A stretch of DNA of 64,000 bases from Pseudomonas urmiensis (lineage in GTDB: Bacteria; Pseudomonadota; Gammaproteobacteria; Pseudomonadales; Pseudomonadaceae), in assembly GCF_014268815.2 (NCBI RefSeq), contig NZ_JABWRE020000001.1, forward strand, positions 4,531,001-4,595,000. Direction: 5' to 3'. Under the pieces are notes generated by a model. It ran no database searches and was not told the origin of the DNA. It was given only the letters and a program-made list of their open reading frames with translations. Each line of letters opens with the position of its first letter. Within the stretch, counting starts at the first letter, position 1. Made by a program: the position numbers and the translations under genes. This document shows, one piece after another, positions 34,619-43,679 of the stretch.

Positions 34619-36262
34619 GTGAGCGAACTCATTCGCGTACCTGACATCGGCAGCGGTGAAGGTGAAATCATCGAGCTGTTCGTCAAGGTTGGCGACCGCA
34701 TCGAGGCTGACCAGAGCCTGCTGACCCTGGAGTCCGACAAGGCCTCCATGGAGATCCCTGCCCCCAAGGCAGGCGTGATCAAAGAGCTGAAGGTCAAGCT
34801 GGGCGATCGCCTGAAAGAAGGCGACGAGCTGCTGGTGCTGGAAGTCGAGGGCGCCGCTGCGGCGTCCGAGGCTCCGGCCGCAGCCGCCCCTGCTGCGCCC
34901 GCCGCCGAAGAAAAACCCGCTGCCGCCCCGGCTGCAGCACCTGCCCAGGCCGCAGCTCCAGCTGCAGCCAGCGTGCAGGACATCCACGTGCCGGACATCG
35001 GCTCGTCGGGTAAGGCCAAGATCATCGAAGTGCTGGTCAAGGTTGGCGACAGCGTCGAAGCCGACCAGTCGCTGATCACCCTGGAGTCCGACAAGGCCTC
35101 CATGGAGATCCCTTCGCCTGCCGCTGGCGTGATCGAAGAAGTGATCTGCAAGCTGGACGACGAAGTCGGCACTGGCGACCTGATCTTCAAGCTGAAAGTC
35201 GCAGGCGCGGCTGCTGCCGCACCGGCTCCAGCGCCAGCCGCTGCTGCGCCGGCCAAGGCTGACGCGGCTCCGGCCGCCGCGCCTGCCGCTGCCCCTGCCG
35301 CCGCTCCAGCACCGGCCGCCACCGCTCCAGCGGCTGGCAGCAACGCCAAGGTCCATGCCGGCCCGGCAGTGCGTCAGCTGGCCCGCGAGTTCGGCGTCGA
35401 CCTGGGTGCAGTAGCAGCCACCGGTCCGCACGGTCGCATCCTCAAGGAAGACGTGCAGGTCTACGTCAAGGCCATGATGCAGAAGGCCAAGGAAGCACCG
35501 GCAGCAGCGGGTGCAACCGGTGGCGCAGGCATCCCGCCGATCCCGGTGGTGGACTTCAGCAAGTTCGGTGAAGTCGAAGAAGTCGCCCTGACCCGCCTGA
35601 TGCAGGTCGGTGCCGCCAACCTGCACCGCAGCTGGCTGAACGTGCCGCACGTGACCCAGTTCGACTCCGCCGACATCACCGAGCTGGAAGCCTTCCGCGT
35701 TGCCCAGAAAGCGGTGGCCGAGAAGGCGGGCGTCAAGCTGACCGTGCTGCCACTGCTGCTCAAGGCCTGTGCCCACCTGCTCAAGGAACTGCCGGACTTC
35801 AACAGCTCGCTGGCACCAAGCGGCAAGGCGATCATCCGCAAGAAATACGTGAACATCGGCTTTGCCGTGGACACCCCGGATGGTCTGCTGGTCCCGGTGA
35901 TCAAGAACGTCGATCAGAAGAGCCTGCTGCAACTGGCTGGCGAAGCCGCGGCGCTGGCCGAAAAAGCCCGCACCAAGAAGCTGTCGGCCGACGACATGCA
36001 AGGCGCTTGCTTCACCATCTCCAGCCTCGGCCACATTGGCGGCACCGGCTTCACGCCGATCGTCAACGCGCCTGAGGTGGCGATCCTCGGTGTATCCAAG
36101 GCCACCATGCAGCCGGTCTGGGATGGCAAAGCCTTCCAGCCCAAGCTGATGCTGCCGCTGTCGCTGTCGTACGATCACCGTGTGATCAACGGCGCCGCAG
36201 CTGCGCGCTTCACCAAGCGCCTGAGCGACCTGCTGGCGGACATCCGCACCATGCTGCTGTAA
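34619..36262 (+). CDS. aceF: Pyruvate dehydrogenase E2, dihydrolipoamide acetyltransferase
   Basis: AceF forms the core of the pyruvate dehydrogenase complex and transfers acetyl groups to CoA. The 547-aa product has two lipoyl domains with modified lysines in DKASME (residues about 41 and 158), Ala/Pro-rich linkers, an E1/E3-binding domain (about 245-283, GPAVRQLAREFGVDLGAV) and a catalytic domain ending with the DHRVINGAAAARF active site (about 519). The start is GTG with GAGGAG upstream. The two lipoyl domains share an identical stretch of about 36 nt. A strong terminator follows. No lpd gene is adjacent. Confidence 0.97.
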   Translation: MSELIRVPDIGSGEGEIIELFVKVGDRIEADQSLLTLESDKASMEIPAPKAGVIKELKVKLGDRLKEGDELLVLEVEGAAAASEAPAAAAPAAPAAEEKPAAAPAAAPAQAAAPAAASVQDIHVPDIGSSGKAKIIEVLVKVGDSVEADQSLITLESDKASMEIPSPAAGVIEEVICKLDDEVGTGDLIFKLKVAGAAAAAPAPAPAAAAPAKADAAPAAAPAAAPAAAPAPAATAPAAGSNAKVHAGPAVRQLAREFGVDLGAVAATGPHGRILKEDVQVYVKAMMQKAKEAPAAAGATGGAGIPPIPVVDFSKFGEVEEVALTRLMQVGAANLHRSWLNVPHVTQFDSADITELEAFRVAQKAVAEKAGVKLTVLPLLLKACAHLLKELPDFNSSLAPSGKAIIRKKYVNIGFAVDTPDGLLVPVIKNVDQKSLLQLAGEAAALAEKARTKKLSADDMQGACFTISSLGHIGGTGFTPIVNAPEVAILGVSKATMQPVWDGKAFQPKLMLPLSLSYDHRVINGAAAARFTKRLSDLLADIRTMLL

Positions 36263-36330
36263 CGCGCTGCAACCTGCCTTCCCATGCGCGAAGGCAGGCC
36301 CCCTTTCGAGCTGCCACGCTCGTACCTCAA

Positions 36331-36356
36331 CCCCGCCCTTGGCGGGGCTTTTTTTT
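36331..36356 (+). terminator. Rho-independent terminator of aceEF
   Basis: CCCCGCC (36331-36337) pairs with GGCGGGG (36341-36347) around a 3-nt loop, then a run of eight T residues (36349-36356). It lies about 70 nt after the aceF stop and is the best intrinsic terminator in the window. Confidence 0.93.
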
Positions 36357-36536
36357 GCCCAGGCCAGAGCGGCTTTAGCCGTCAACCCGCCCTAGCAACC
36401 TTCAGACTTCACTCAGCCTGCCGACAACCTGTTCACAGCATCCCTTATGGCCGCTTGCCAGCCTCCGGGACATGATGCAACCTTGCCAGATGCGCGACCG
36501 ACCAGGCCTGCGCCACCCTCTTCAAGCGAGTCTTCG

Positions 36537-39230
36537 ATGAAAAGCCAACCCGATGCCGCCAGCCGTGTGGCGGCCGAGGTCGTCACGCAGCTCCCCGTGC
36601 CCTCGCGGCTCGGCATGCTGCGTTTCGAAAGGCTCAACGAAGCCAATTGGGCCATGCTGTACCTCGACCCCGCCTGCGACCGTCAGTTCGGCCTGCCTGC
36701 CGCCGACCTCTGCGCCTTGATCGGCTCGCCCTATGCCAGCCTGATGGAGCCAGAAGCGCGCTACCGGTTGCACGACGAGATCCAGCTGCAGTTGACCCGG
36801 CGCGGCCACTACCGGGTGCGCTACACCCTGCACGCCAGCCCCGAGCCACTGCGCCTGCTGGAAGTCGGCGAAGCCTACAAGCAGCATGGCCGGCAACTGC
36901 TGCGCGGCTACCTGACTGTGCTCGACGACGCTGCAGAAGACGCACCGGACCTCGCCGCCAGCGACCTGGAAACGCGTAACAACCGTCTGCAAATCGCCCT
37001 GCAACTCAACCAGCGCGCCCAGCAGGAGCAGCTCGAACACCTGGAGCGGGTACGCGCACAGCAGGACCTGATCCTGCGCCTGGCACGCCAGCGCTACAGC
37101 GCCGACAACTCGTTGCTCGAAGCTGCCGAGCTGATCACCCAGAGCGCCTGCGAAATCTACAAGGTCGACTGCGCCAGCATCTGGTACCTCGATGACCAGC
37201 GCCTGGAGCCGATCAGCGCCTGGTATCGCCTGGAGCAGCAGCACCGATTGCCCGAGCCCATCGACGCCAGCCGCTTCCCCGATTACCTCGACGCCCTGCA
37301 CGCCAGCCGCGCCATCGACGCACACAATGCCAGCCACGACCCGCGCACCCGCGACATGGCCGAGACCCTCTACCCCAGCGCCAACAACGCCATGCTCGAT
37401 GCCAGCATCCGCGTCGATGGCCAGGTGGTCGGCGTGTTGTGCCTGGAGCAAACCGGCACGCCGCGGGCCTGGCAGTCCGATGAAATCGCCTTTGCCGGCG
37501 AGTTGGCCGACCAGTTCGCCCAGGTCATCACCAACCACAACCGGCGCACCGCCGCCAGCGCCCTGCACCTGTTCCAGCGTGCGGTGGAACAGAGCGCCAG
37601 CGCATTCTTGCTGGTCAACCGTGACGGCGTGGTGGAGTACGTCAACCCGAGCTTCACCGCCATTACCCAATACAGCACCGATGAGGTCCAAGGCCACCGC
37701 CTGTCGGAATTGCCCGCCCTGGAAAACCTCAGTGAACTGTTGTTCGACTCGCCTTCGAGCCTGGCCATGGGCAACAGCTGGCAAGGCGAGTTCAAGAGCC
37801 GGCGCAAGAACCTTGAGCCCTACTGGGGCCAGCTGTCGATTTCCAAGGTGTATGGCGACAACCGCGAGTTGACTCATTACATCGGCATCTACGAAGACAT
37901 CACCCAGAGCAAGCTGGCCCAGCAGCGCATCGAGCGCCTGGCCTATACCGACAACCTGACCAACCTGGGCAACCGCCCGGCGTTCATCCGCAACCTCGAC
38001 GAACGTTTCGCGCGCGACCAAGAAACCTCGATCTGCCTGCTGCTGGTCGACATCGACAACTTCAAGCGGATCAACGACAGCCTCGGCCACCAGACCGGTG
38101 ACAAGCTGCTGGTCAGCCTCGCCCGACGCTTGCGCAATAGCCTGCACGCTGGCGGCATCCTGGCGCGCTTTGCCAGTAACGAATTCGCCGTGCTGCTCGA
38201 TGATATCGGCCTGGAAGACGGCCAGGCGGTGGCGCAACAGCTGTTGCGTACTCTCGATAAACCGATGTTCGTCGACAATCAGCTGATCAACGTCACCGCC
38301 TCGGTAGGCCTGGCCTGCGCGCCGCTGCATGGCAGCGACCCGCAAACACTGATGAAAAACGCCGGGCTTGCCCTGCATAAGGCCAAGGCTAACGGCAAGC
38401 ACCAGGTCCAGGTGTTCACCGAGGTGCTCAACGCCGAGGCCAGCTATAAGCTGTTCGTCGAGAACAACCTGCGGCGCGCCCTGACCCAGAATGAGCTGGA
38501 AGTGTTCTACCAGCCCAAGCTGTGCCTGCGCAGCGGGCGTTTGCTGGGCCTGGAAGCGCTGCTGCGCTGGAACCACCCAGAGCGCGGCATGATTCGCCCC
38601 GACCAGTTCATCAGCGTGGCTGAGGAAACCGGCTTGATCATTCCGATCGGCAAGTGGGTGGTGCGCCAGTCCTGCCGGATGAGCCAGCAACTGCGCGACG
38701 CGGGCATGGGCAACCTGCATGTGGCGATCAACCTCTCGCCCAAGCAGTTTTCCGACCCTGAGCTGGTCAGCTCGATTGGCAACATCATCAAGGAAGAGGC
38801 CCTGCCGCCGCACCTGCTGGAGCTGGAGCTGACCGAAGGCCTGCTGCTGGAAGCCACCGAGGACACCCACCGCCAGCTCGACGAACTCAAGGCGCTGGGC
38901 CTGACCCTGGCGATGGACGACTTCGGCACCGGTTACTCGTCGCTGAGTTACCTGAAGAAGTTTCCCATCGACATCATCAAGATCGACCGCAGCTTCATCA
39001 ACGAGATCCCCGACAACCAGGACGACATGGAGATCACCTCAGCGGTGGTGGCCATGGCCCACAACCTCAAGTTGAAGGTGGTTGCCGAGGGCATCGAGAC
39101 CGCCGAACAGCTGGCGTTCCTGCGTCGCCACCGCTGCGACGTCGGTCAGGGCTACCTGTTCGACCGGCCAATCCCAGGGCGTGAGCTGGTCGATAAACTC
39201 AAGCGCTATCCGCGCGGACCGATGGCCTGA
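36537..39230 (+). CDS. dipA: c-di-GMP phosphodiesterase, DipA-like (PAS-GAF-PAS-GGDEF-EAL)
   Basis: This 897-aa protein has an N-terminal PAS-like region (about 20-130), a GAF domain (185-335), a PAS domain (343-460), a GGDEF-type domain (467-630) and an EAL domain (640-890). The GGDEF signature reads ASNEF, so cyclase activity is probably lost. The EAL residues are intact (EALLRW, INLSPKQF, ELTEG, DDFGTGYSSL, KIDRSF, AEGIET). Size, domain order, ASNEF and position after aceF match P. aeruginosa DipA (PA5017), which degrades c-di-GMP during biofilm dispersal. The ATG at 36537 is preferred; an upstream in-frame ATG at 36447 adds 30 unlikely residues. Confidence 0.9.
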   Translation: MKSQPDAASRVAAEVVTQLPVPSRLGMLRFERLNEANWAMLYLDPACDRQFGLPAADLCALIGSPYASLMEPEARYRLHDEIQLQLTRRGHYRVRYTLHASPEPLRLLEVGEAYKQHGRQLLRGYLTVLDDAAEDAPDLAASDLETRNNRLQIALQLNQRAQQEQLEHLERVRAQQDLILRLARQRYSADNSLLEAAELITQSACEIYKVDCASIWYLDDQRLEPISAWYRLEQQHRLPEPIDASRFPDYLDALHASRAIDAHNASHDPRTRDMAETLYPSANNAMLDASIRVDGQVVGVLCLEQTGTPRAWQSDEIAFAGELADQFAQVITNHNRRTAASALHLFQRAVEQSASAFLLVNRDGVVEYVNPSFTAITQYSTDEVQGHRLSELPALENLSELLFDSPSSLAMGNSWQGEFKSRRKNLEPYWGQLSISKVYGDNRELTHYIGIYEDITQSKLAQQRIERLAYTDNLTNLGNRPAFIRNLDERFARDQETSICLLLVDIDNFKRINDSLGHQTGDKLLVSLARRLRNSLHAGGILARFASNEFAVLLDDIGLEDGQAVAQQLLRTLDKPMFVDNQLINVTASVGLACAPLHGSDPQTLMKNAGLALHKAKANGKHQVQVFTEVLNAEASYKLFVENNLRRALTQNELEVFYQPKLCLRSGRLLGLEALLRWNHPERGMIRPDQFISVAEETGLIIPIGKWVVRQSCRMSQQLRDAGMGNLHVAINLSPKQFSDPELVSSIGNIIKEEALPPHLLELELTEGLLLEATEDTHRQLDELKALGLTLAMDDFGTGYSSLSYLKKFPIDIIKIDRSFINEIPDNQDDMEITSAVVAMAHNLKLKVVAEGIETAEQLAFLRRHRCDVGQGYLFDRPIPGRELVDKLKRYPRGPMA

Positions 39231-39270
39231 CAGCAAGGCCAGTCTCGGGCAATATAGGAACCATTCGGGC

Positions 39271-39343
39271 CTCATCGCGGGGCAAGCCCGCTCCCACGAA
39301 CTCCCTCTAAATACGCGTGGGAGCGGGCTTGCCCCGCGATGAG
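39271..39343. repeat. Paired REP element
   Basis: Inverted copies at 39271-39298 and 39316-39343 share a CTCATCGCGGGGCAAGCCCG core and outer end, separated by only 17 nt. It lies between the dipA-like gene and msrA. Confidence 0.93.
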
Positions 39344-39378
39344 GCCACAACTGCCTAGCTATCAACAGAGGAACGGCC

Positions 39379-40044
39379 ATGGTCCTGCGTTCGGAAATCC
39401 TGGTGAACAAAAACGTCCTGCCCACCGCTGAACAGGCCCTGCCTGGCCGCGAAACGCCGATGACCTTGCCGGAGAAGCACTTCGTCTTCGAAGACACGCC
39501 CCTGTTGGGCCCGTTCTTCGACGACGTCGACTTCGCCATCTTTGGCCTGGGCTGCTTCTGGGGCGCCGAGCGCCGCTTCTGGCAGCGTGAAGGTGTGGTC
39601 AGCACCGTGGTCGGTTATGCCGGTGGCTTCACCCCGCACCCGACTTACGAAGAAGTCTGCTCGGGCCTGACCGGCCACACCGAAGTGGTGCTGGTGGTGT
39701 TCGACAAGGCCAAGGTCAGCTACGGCGAACTGCTGGCGATGTTCTGGGAGCTACACAACCCCACCCAAGGTATGCGCCAGGGCAACGACATCGGCACCCA
39801 ATACCGCTCGGCGATCTTCTGCACCAGCCCTGAGCAGCTGGATCAGGCCCAGGCCAGCAAAGCGGCCTACCAGGCCGAGCTGGACAAGGCCGGTTTCGGC
39901 CCGATCACCACCGAGATCGCCCAGGCGCCTACCGTGTACTTCGCCGAGGCCTATCACCAGCAGTACCTCGCCAAGAACCCCGACGGCTACTGCGGCATCG
40001 GCGGTACCGGTGTGTGCCTGCCCCCTAGCCTGCAAGGCAACTGA
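39379..40044 (+). CDS. msrA: Peptide methionine sulfoxide reductase A
   Basis: MsrA reduces the S-form of methionine sulfoxide in proteins, a cytosolic oxidative-damage repair enzyme. The 221-aa product has the catalytic motif [13 protein letters not shown] (about residue 55), [26 protein letters not shown] family region and the resolving-cysteine tail [10 protein letters not shown]. The ATG has AGAGGAA 7 nt upstream. In P. aeruginosa msrA also follows the dipA gene. A GST gene starts 9 nt after its stop, so they are likely co-transcribed. Confidence 0.96.
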   Translation: MVLRSEILVNKNVLPTAEQALPGRETPMTLPEKHFVFEDTPLLGPFFDDVDFAIFGLGCFWGAERRFWQREGVVSTVVGYAGGFTPHPTYEEVCSGLTGHTEVVLVVFDKAKVSYGELLAMFWELHNPTQGMRQGNDIGTQYRSAIFCTSPEQLDQAQASKAAYQAELDKAGFGPITTEIAQAPTVYFAEAYHQQYLAKNPDGYCGIGGTGVCLPPSLQGN

Positions 40045-40053
40045 GGGCAAGCC

Positions 40054-40677
40054 ATGGCGACGATGACCCTGTTCCACTCACCGCTGTCGCCGTTCGTGCG
40101 CAAGGTGATGGTAGTGCTGCATGAAACCGGGCAGTTGGATCGGGTGCAACTGCAAGCGGTCAACGTCAGCCCGGTGGCCGGCGACGAGCAGCTCAACCAA
40201 GGCAACCCGATTGGCAAGATCCCGGCATTGCGCCTGGAAGATGGCGGCGTGCTGCATGACAGCCGGGTGATCTGCGAGTACCTCGACACGCAGCATGTGG
40301 GCATTCCATTGATCCCCCGTGAGGGCTCGGCGCGCTGGCGGCGGCTGACGCTGGCCTCCCAGGCTGATGCGATCATGGATGCGGCTGTTTCGCTGCGTTA
40401 CGAGACGTTCCTGCGCCCGGCAGAAAAACGCTGGGACGGCTGGGTCGAGGCGCAGTCGCAGAAGATCCGCCGGAGCCTGACGAACCTTGAGCGCGAGCAT
40501 CTGGCGGAGCTGGTTTCAGGCTTCGATATCGTTGCCATTGGTGTGGCTTGTGCGTTGGGCTATCTGGACCTGCGCCAGCCCGATTTTGGCTGGCGCGAGC
40601 AGCAACCGGGGTTGGCTGCCTGGTATGCCGAGGTGGCTTTGCGTCCTTCGATGGTCGCCACCGCGCCTGTGGCCTGA
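40054..40677 (+). CDS. Glutathione S-transferase family protein
   Basis: The 207-aa product has an N-terminal thioredoxin-like domain (residues 1-80, with the catalytic-type serine in FHSPLSPFVRKV and the glutathione-binding GKIPALRLEDGGVLHDSRVI) and an all-helical C-terminal domain. It resembles the YibF-type bacterial GSTs that conjugate or reduce small electrophiles. It starts 9 nt after msrA, suggesting a shared oxidative-defence transcript. Substrate unknown. Confidence 0.88.
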   Translation: MATMTLFHSPLSPFVRKVMVVLHETGQLDRVQLQAVNVSPVAGDEQLNQGNPIGKIPALRLEDGGVLHDSRVICEYLDTQHVGIPLIPREGSARWRRLTLASQADAIMDAAVSLRYETFLRPAEKRWDGWVEAQSQKIRRSLTNLEREHLAELVSGFDIVAIGVACALGYLDLRQPDFGWREQQPGLAAWYAEVALRPSMVATAPVA

Positions 40678-40681
40678 CTGA

Positions 40682-40745
40682 CGCTATCGCGGGGCAAGCC
40701 CGCTCCCACGCGCTGTCTCAGAGCATGTGGAAGCGGGCTTGGCTC
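40682..40745. repeat. REP element with a decayed partner
   Basis: A good REP copy at 40682-40710 is followed by a degenerate inverted copy at about 40725-40745 (ATGTGGAAGCGGGCTTGGCT). It lies between the convergent GST gene and creD. Confidence 0.85.
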
Positions 40746-40814
40746 ATCTGGCTGTCACTGCGAACAACAGCCCAATCTTCCGGGCCAACCAGCGCCCAAC
40801 TTCGCGATCCTCCC

Positions 40815-42143
40815 TCATGCCGACCTCCCCACCCGCGACCAGTCCAGCCGGCGGGTCAGCACCATGAACACACCCAGCAAGCCAAAGCACAGCAACGAGC
40901 CCATCAGCAGCGCATAGTCTTCGGCGCTAAGCAGCCCAAACAACATCGCATACAGCACCGCCAGCCCGGCCGCAAAGCCGACCCCACGCCACAGGCTGTG
41001 CAGCACATGGCTCAGGTAAAAACCGATCAGCAGCACACACGCCGAAGCAGACAAGCCATACGCCGGGCCAAAACCAAGATGCTCGGACAGCGACAACAGC
41101 AGCAGGTAGAAGAACGCCAAGGCCACGCCGACCAACACGTACTGCACCGGATGCACGCTGAGATTCTTCAGCACTTCGAACAGGAAGAAGCCGGCGAAGG
41201 TCAGGGCAATGAACAACAGCGCATATTTGATCGCCCGTTCGCTCTTGAGGTACTGGTCAACCGGGTCGACAAAGCTCACGCCGAAGGTCCGCTCCTTGTA
41301 GTCCGCGCACTGGGCAACCGTGGCGCACTGGCGCAGGGCATCCTCCAGGTTGGTGGCGAAGAACGAGGTCTGCCAGTGCGCCTTGAAGCCCTCGGCGTTG
41401 ATCTCGCGGCGGCTCGGCAGGTAGCTGCCGACGAAGCTTGGGTGCGGCCAGTTGGCGTGCATGTCGACACTGCTGGTACGGCCAATCGGCAGCACATGCA
41501 GTTGGCCAGTGCCCTGCAGCGCGAGGTCGAAGGCGTAGCTGAACTCGCGAGCGCTCTGCCCATCCAGCCCAGGCAGGGCGACGTGTACCCCGCCGCGCAT
41601 CCAGTCCAGCCCTGTACCAGCCTCGAACGGCAAGCGCTGGTCATCCAGGGTCAGCTCCAGGTTGCTCTCGATGCCGCGGATATCGCTGATGCCAACAGCC
41701 AGGAAGGGTTTGTCGAAGCGGTAGTCTTCGTAGTCTTTGTCGATGCCCCAACGCTCTGGCAGCTTGAAGCGCCCGGAGATCTGGCTTTTGGCGTGGAACA
41801 AGCGCGCCTGATAAATGCCCCGCGAGCGCAGCTCGGTGTCGATGCCAATCTCGGCGTCGAAGGTTTCCGGCAAGAAGTACAGGTGACCGTTGACGGTGGT
41901 GGTCTCCTGCACGCTGTGGCCGTCCTTGTCGATCCAGCGCCGCTCGTACTTGCGGTAAGGCACCACCAGCAAGGGGCCAGATATCTGCTGCTCGAAGCTT
42001 GAGCTCTGGGCGATATCTGCCAGCACGCTGTCACGCAGGATCTGCCGCTCCTCGATCAGGCCGCCGATCATCAGCAGCGGGATCAACAGCAGCAACATCA
42101 GCAAGGCGATCATGCCGAGCTTGAAACTCAGGGTTTTGTTCAT
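40815..42143 (-). CDS. creD: Inner-membrane protein CreD
   Basis: CreD is an inner-membrane protein of the CreBC regulon, induced by beta-lactam-related cell-wall stress in P. aeruginosa; its biochemical role is unknown. The 442-aa product has an N-terminal helix (residues about 7-27, LGMIALLMLLLLIPLLMIGG), a large periplasmic domain and five or six C-terminal helices. The ATG at 42143 is preferred to an in-frame TTG two codons upstream. A CreB-type tag lies 67 nt before the start, on the promoter side. Confidence 0.92.
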   Translation of the reverse strand: MNKTLSFKLGMIALLMLLLLIPLLMIGGLIEERQILRDSVLADIAQSSSFEQQISGPLLVVPYRKYERRWIDKDGHSVQETTTVNGHLYFLPETFDAEIGIDTELRSRGIYQARLFHAKSQISGRFKLPERWGIDKDYEDYRFDKPFLAVGISDIRGIESNLELTLDDQRLPFEAGTGLDWMRGGVHVALPGLDGQSAREFSYAFDLALQGTGQLHVLPIGRTSSVDMHANWPHPSFVGSYLPSRREINAEGFKAHWQTSFFATNLEDALRQCATVAQCADYKERTFGVSFVDPVDQYLKSERAIKYALLFIALTFAGFFLFEVLKNLSVHPVQYVLVGVALAFFYLLLLSLSEHLGFGPAYGLSASACVLLIGFYLSHVLHSLWRGVGFAAGLAVLYAMLFGLLSAEDYALLMGSLLCFGLLGVFMVLTRRLDWSRVGRSA

Positions 42144-42209
42144 GGGCAAGGGCTCCGTTTGCGATGGGCGCAGTGTGTGCTGCGTCCGTGGAGCCCTTAG
42201 GGAGGGTGT

Positions 42210-42236
42210 GTGGAGAGTCTGTGAAGATTGTGTGGT
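42210..42236 (-). promoter_or_regulatory. CreB-binding tag upstream of creD
   Basis: Read on the minus strand, TTCAC (42225-42221), six bases, then TCCAC (42214-42210) matches the cre/blr tag TTCAC-N6-TTCAC with one mismatch. A third half-like ACCAC lies a further 11 nt upstream (42236-42232), keeping the same period. CreB and its relative BlrA bind this direct repeat in other gamma-proteobacteria. Confidence 0.75.
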
Positions 42237-42245
42237 AGCGCGGCG

Positions 42246-43679
42246 CTAGGCGACACGCCGCGCCGGCAGCCACAACCTGACCCGCACGCCACCTTCGACG
42301 TTATCCACTGCCAATGCCCCGCCATGCAGCTGCATCACCTCAGCCACGAAGTTGAGCCCCAAGCCGGTGCTCTTGCGCCCGCTGCCCGGCCGCGGCAGGG
42401 AGTAGAAGCGTTCACTGACCCGGCCAATGGCATAGTGCGGAATGGCCTCGCCCTGGTTGAACAGGCTCAACGCCATTCGCTCCCCGGCCTGTTCCAGCTC
42501 GAACAACAGCGCGCCGCCCTGGGGGGTGAAATCCAGCGCATTCTCCAGCAGATTGGCCAGCGCCTGACGCATCAAGAACGGATCACAGCGTAGCCGCACC
42601 CCCACCGGCACGCGCTGACGCACTTGCAAGCCTGCGCTTTCAATCCGCGCCGCATGTGCCAGCAGCAGTTCATCGACCATCGGCGCCAAGGCCACGTCCT
42701 GCTCATCTTCCAAGGCCTGCATCTGCTCGACCTGGGCAAGGTTGAGCAGGCGCTCGATCATCTGCTGCAAGCGCCCGCTTTCGCGTTCGATGTTGCTGGC
42801 AAAGCGCACGCGCTGCTCAGCCGGCATCTCGCCCTGGAGCAGCTCAGAGGCGCCGCGTATCGCTGCCAGCGGGCTTTTCAGCTCATGGGTCAGGGTATGC
42901 ACATAACGCTCGACATAGGCCTTGCCCGCCAGTTCTGTGCGCATCCGCTCAACCGCTGTCGCCAATTGCCCCAGCTCTCCCCCTTTGTAATGCGGCAGCG
43001 CCGCGCGCTGGCCCTCGCTGACCGCCTGGGCATAGTGGGTCAGGCGCCGCAACGAGCGCGCCAGCCACCACGACAGCAGCGCGCCGACCAACAGGCCCAG
43101 GCCGATCAAGCCCAAGCCCAGGTTGAGCAAGCGCCGCTCGGCGCGATCGATATACGGCTGCAACGAGCTGTTGGGCTTGGCCACGGTGACCACGCCAATG
43201 ATCTTGCCCGCGTCCATGATCGGCGCCGCCACGTGCATCACCGAGGTGCTTTCGTCATCAGGGTCGCTGCGGGTGGAGCGCGCACCGTACTGGCCCTGCA
43301 AAGTCAGGTAGACGTCGTTCCAGCGCGAATAGTCCTTGCCCAGGTCGTTACCGGAAGAGTCGAGCAGTACCGTGCCCTTGGCATCGGTGACATAGATGCG
43401 GTGGCTGACCTGATTTTTCGCCAGCCCCCAGATCTCGGCACCTGGGCGGCGCTGGCCATAGGATTCGAGCAATTGCGGCAGGCGGCTTTGCGCAAGGGTG
43501 CCGGCCTTGACGTCATCGCGCAGGATCTCGGCCAGCAGGTTGGCCGTGTCGACCAGGGTTTCCTCGGAGGACTGGCGCACCACCGGGCGGATCTGTTCGC
43601 GCACGGTATTGAGCAGGAAATAACCCGACAGCCCCACGAACAGGAAATACACCAGGAAGATCCGGATCCCCAAGCGCAT
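42246..43679 (-). CDS. creC: Sensor histidine kinase CreC
   Basis: CreC is the membrane sensor of the CreBC two-component system, which in P. aeruginosa responds to inhibition of PBP4 and affects beta-lactam resistance and fitness. The 477-aa product has two helices (residues about 6-24 and 186-206) around a periplasmic sensor, a HAMP region, the HisKA motif HTLTHELKSPLAA (about 262) and an ATPase domain with NLLENALDF and KSTGLGLNFV. The ATG at 43679 overlaps the creB stop by one base; the longer frame upstream lies inside creB. Confidence 0.94.
   Translation of the reverse strand: MRLGIRIFLVYFLFVGLSGYFLLNTVREQIRPVVRQSSEETLVDTANLLAEILRDDVKAGTLAQSRLPQLLESYGQRRPGAEIWGLAKNQVSHRIYVTDAKGTVLLDSSGNDLGKDYSRWNDVYLTLQGQYGARSTRSDPDDESTSVMHVAAPIMDAGKIIGVVTVAKPNSSLQPYIDRAERRLLNLGLGLIGLGLLVGALLSWWLARSLRRLTHYAQAVSEGQRAALPHYKGGELGQLATAVERMRTELAGKAYVERYVHTLTHELKSPLAAIRGASELLQGEMPAEQRVRFASNIERESGRLQQMIERLLNLAQVEQMQALEDEQDVALAPMVDELLLAHAARIESAGLQVRQRVPVGVRLRCDPFLMRQALANLLENALDFTPQGGALLFELEQAGERMALSLFNQGEAIPHYAIGRVSERFYSLPRPGSGRKSTGLGLNFVAEVMQLHGGALAVDNVEGGVRVRLWLPARRVA

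Noticed and set aside
31862..36385. Open frame of 1507 codons on the minus strand
   Set aside because: Runs fully antisense to aceEF, both of which have complete family motifs and operon structure. Long antisense frames are common in high-GC DNA.
42301..42309. DnaA-box-like TTATCCACT
   Set aside because: Single imperfect match inside the creC coding sequence; no cluster.
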